From IMG/VR virus record IMGVR_UViG_3300037504_000682, positions 35,176-99,175 of that record: a stretch of DNA of 64,000 nt, one strand, 5' to 3'. The notes under the pieces were generated by a model that was not told the DNA's origin, did not search any database, and was given only the letters and a program-made list of their open reading frames with translations. Shown piece after piece: positions 62,687 through 64,000 of this stretch. The stretch's first letter is position 1. The number at the start of each line of letters is the position of its first letter. The stretch comes from a virus. Made by a program: the position numbers and the translations under genes.

Positions 62687-63316
62687 ATGGAATTAGATAA
62701 AGCTCTCCAAAATATCTACCCAGATATCGAATTTGATCCGTTTGGTGATGTCATCCTCCAGGACGACGGCGACGGACCATACATCGCCCGATGGAATCGG
62801 CCGGAGCCACAGCCGACCGAAGCCGAGCTAGAGCAGGCCTGGACCGACTACCAGGCCGGGGCGCTCGACCGGGCCAAGGTGGCGACCAAGGACCAGATCG
62901 ACCTGGCCGTTGATGCGTTCTGCCAGTCGTTTCTCTCCAAGGGCACCCTGATGCCGGAGCGCTATAAACAGAAGCAGGAGATCATCGAGCCCTGGGCGGC
63001 GGCCACCCAGCAGGAGAGGGAGACCGACAGCCGCTTCAACCTGGTCTGGCGGGAGTTGGCCGCCACCCAGGCGGCCGGGATCACCACCTACGAGATCGCC
63101 GGCCAGCAGTATCCGGTCACCACGGCCGACGAGGTGGTGGCCACCTGGGGGGTGAATAAGGTTTTGTGGTTGGAGACGGTCGTTCCGGAATCGGAGTATA
63201 TCCGGGTCTACTGCGCCAGTCTGGTGAGGTTGGCGGCTTCGGAGGCGGACTGCGAGGCGGCCTACCAGACGTGTCTAACGATGTTGGATGGGTTGGGGCA
63301 GCAGCTGGGGGTGTAG
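62687..63316 (+). CDS. Fibre-associated protein, XkdW-like N-terminus
   Basis: The 209-residue protein begins MELDKALQNIYPDIEFDPFG, followed by VILQDDGDGPYIARWNRP, a pattern of XkdW-type phage proteins that sit with tail fibres. The remainder is helical. It is the last + strand structural gene and is followed by a terminator. It may be a fibre chaperone or tail component. Confidence 0.65.
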   Translation: MELDKALQNIYPDIEFDPFGDVILQDDGDGPYIARWNRPEPQPTEAELEQAWTDYQAGALDRAKVATKDQIDLAVDAFCQSFLSKGTLMPERYKQKQEIIEPWAAATQQERETDSRFNLVWRELAATQAAGITTYEIAGQQYPVTTADEVVATWGVNKVLWLETVVPESEYIRVYCASLVRLAASEADCEAAYQTCLTMLDGLGQQLGV

Positions 63317-63330
63317 GCGGGGCAAAAGAA

Positions 63331-63354
63331 AAGCCCCGGCGGGGGCCGGGGCTT
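63331..63354. terminator. Bidirectional terminator between convergent genes
   Basis: AAGCCCCGG (63331-63339) pairs with CCGGGGCTT (63346-63354). On the minus strand it is followed by TTCTTTTG. It separates the end of the late operon from the converging minus-strand genes. Confidence 0.7.
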
Positions 63355-63374
63355 GTGGGGGGGCTACGCGGGGG

Positions 63375-63713
63375 TTAGCCAGGGGGAGTCGTTGAGTCTC
63401 CATCTTGATTTAGCAGAAATGAAAAATCGCGTCCGCTTTCGGACTCAATTACAATTGGGTCGGGCTTTAATTTGGCGGATTGTCTCTCCTCCCAGTTTTC
63501 ATCAGTGTAGATTTCAAAATCCTCTGGCCTGCGAAGTGCTTCGGTGTAAAGCTGCCCCATCGCCTCGTCTGCGCTGATCCCATCAGGTCCGGGGTGCGAG
63601 CCCAAAATCACTTGCTCGTGTAATTCTGTGATGGTTTGCTCCCCTGCCGTAGAAATTGCAAAAATATAATAATCTTTGCCATTTACTTCAATCGCTCTTT
63701 GTTTGTTTCCCAT
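63375..63713 (-). CDS. Minus-strand hypothetical protein
   Basis: ATG 63713 with AGGGGAT upstream gives 112 residues, acidic, beginning MGNKQRAIEVNGKDYYIFAI, with IVIESESGRDFSFLLN near the end. It converges on the late operon. If the genome is circular this strand would run on into the left-arm direction. No family recognised. Confidence 0.6.
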   Translation of the reverse strand: MGNKQRAIEVNGKDYYIFAISTAGEQTITELHEQVILGSHPGPDGISADEAMGQLYTEALRRPEDFEIYTDENWEERQSAKLKPDPIVIESESGRDFSFLLNQDGDSTTPPG

Positions 63714-63743
63714 TTTAATCCCCTTTTTTTTAATTTGTTTTGC

Positions 63744-63977
63744 CTACGCGGCCGGGTCGTTCCGGCCTTTATCTGTCAAATCGTCCGCCGCTTTCAGCTC
63801 AGCGGCGATGATTTCCATCAGCCTGTCGCTGCGCACCACTCGCCGAAGGAGCGCCCGCCAGGTGGGCTCCCCGGCCGTCTGGCCGGCGGTGGCTACGGAG
63901 CCGGTGGCAGCGGCCAGGTCGTCCAGCCGCTGCCAATCCTCCGGAGCGAGCGTGGTGCTACGTCGCTCTTGTGGCAT
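63744..63977 (-). CDS. Minus-strand small protein, possible DNA-binding
   Basis: ATG 63977 gives 77 residues. RSTTLAPEDWQRLDDLAAATG followed by WRALLRRVVRSDRL has a ribbon-helix-helix-like rhythm, but no clear match. GAGG lies about nine bases upstream. It is the first gene of a minus-strand unit and may be a regulator of it. Confidence 0.55.
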   Translation of the reverse strand: MPQERRSTTLAPEDWQRLDDLAAATGSVATAGQTAGEPTWRALLRRVVRSDRLMEIIAAELKAADDLTDKGRNDPAA

Positions 63978-64000
63978 CGGATTACCTCAATAGGTAGGCG

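Overview
The window is almost entirely one temperate, tailed (siphovirus-like) phage or prophage of a GC-rich bacterium. Evidence is a dense, overlapping gene layout (ATGA, GTGA and TAGTG junctions), a tyrosine integrase beside a tRNA-Leu-like sequence, a divergently transcribed XRE repressor, and a complete terminase-portal-MuF-scaffold-capsid-neck-tail-fibre series on the + strand. The host is not shown directly. A type I-E style CRISPR repeat carried on the element suggests a host with a type I-E system; a Chloroflexota-like host is my guess from general feel and is unproven.

Layout: 1-8,057 (minus strand) is the replication and DNA-modification arm: a helicase-methyltransferase fusion cut by the window edge, a PD-(D/E)XK-like nuclease, a DUF3102-type adenine methylase, a DnaC-type loader, a replication-initiator-like protein and small proteins. 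8,058-10,002 is the lysogeny region: integrase, tRNA-Leu-like att candidate, a run of hairpins, and the XRE repressor. 10,003-21,086 (+) holds early small genes, a Sak4-like ATPase, two DHH-superfamily proteins and a MoxR/VWA trio. 21,343-21,670 is a 57-bp repeat array. 23,105-33,973 is terminase, portal and a 1,454-residue MuF-Nudix-kinase-like-ART polyvalent protein. 34,018-44,000 is an accessory island: a second repeat cluster, a three-spacer mini-CRISPR array without cas genes, a deoxyribosyltransferase-like protein, a HAD phosphatase, a gene-free structured stretch, a Dcm methylase with a full-length overlapping frame, a second tyrosine recombinase, a PAPS-reductase/DndC-like protein and an ASCH protein. 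44,089-63,316 is scaffold, decoration, major capsid, a glycosyltransferase, neck, tail tube, frameshifted tail chaperone, tape measure, tail tip and fibres. Two convergent minus-strand genes close the window.

How it fits together: the left arm opens and protects replicating DNA (loader, initiator, several methylases). The right arm packages DNA and builds the virion, with a large protein probably co-injected with the DNA. The accessory island looks like inter-phage or anti-host weaponry. Regulation appears to rest on extended -10 promoters (TGnTAnnnT), a dispersed palindrome AACGNNCGTT found 14 times, TATACACT half-sites near the repressor, and two near-identical promoter-leader cassettes that run straight into hairpins. 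No endolysin was recognised. All functional names come from reading motifs by eye; no database search was possible.
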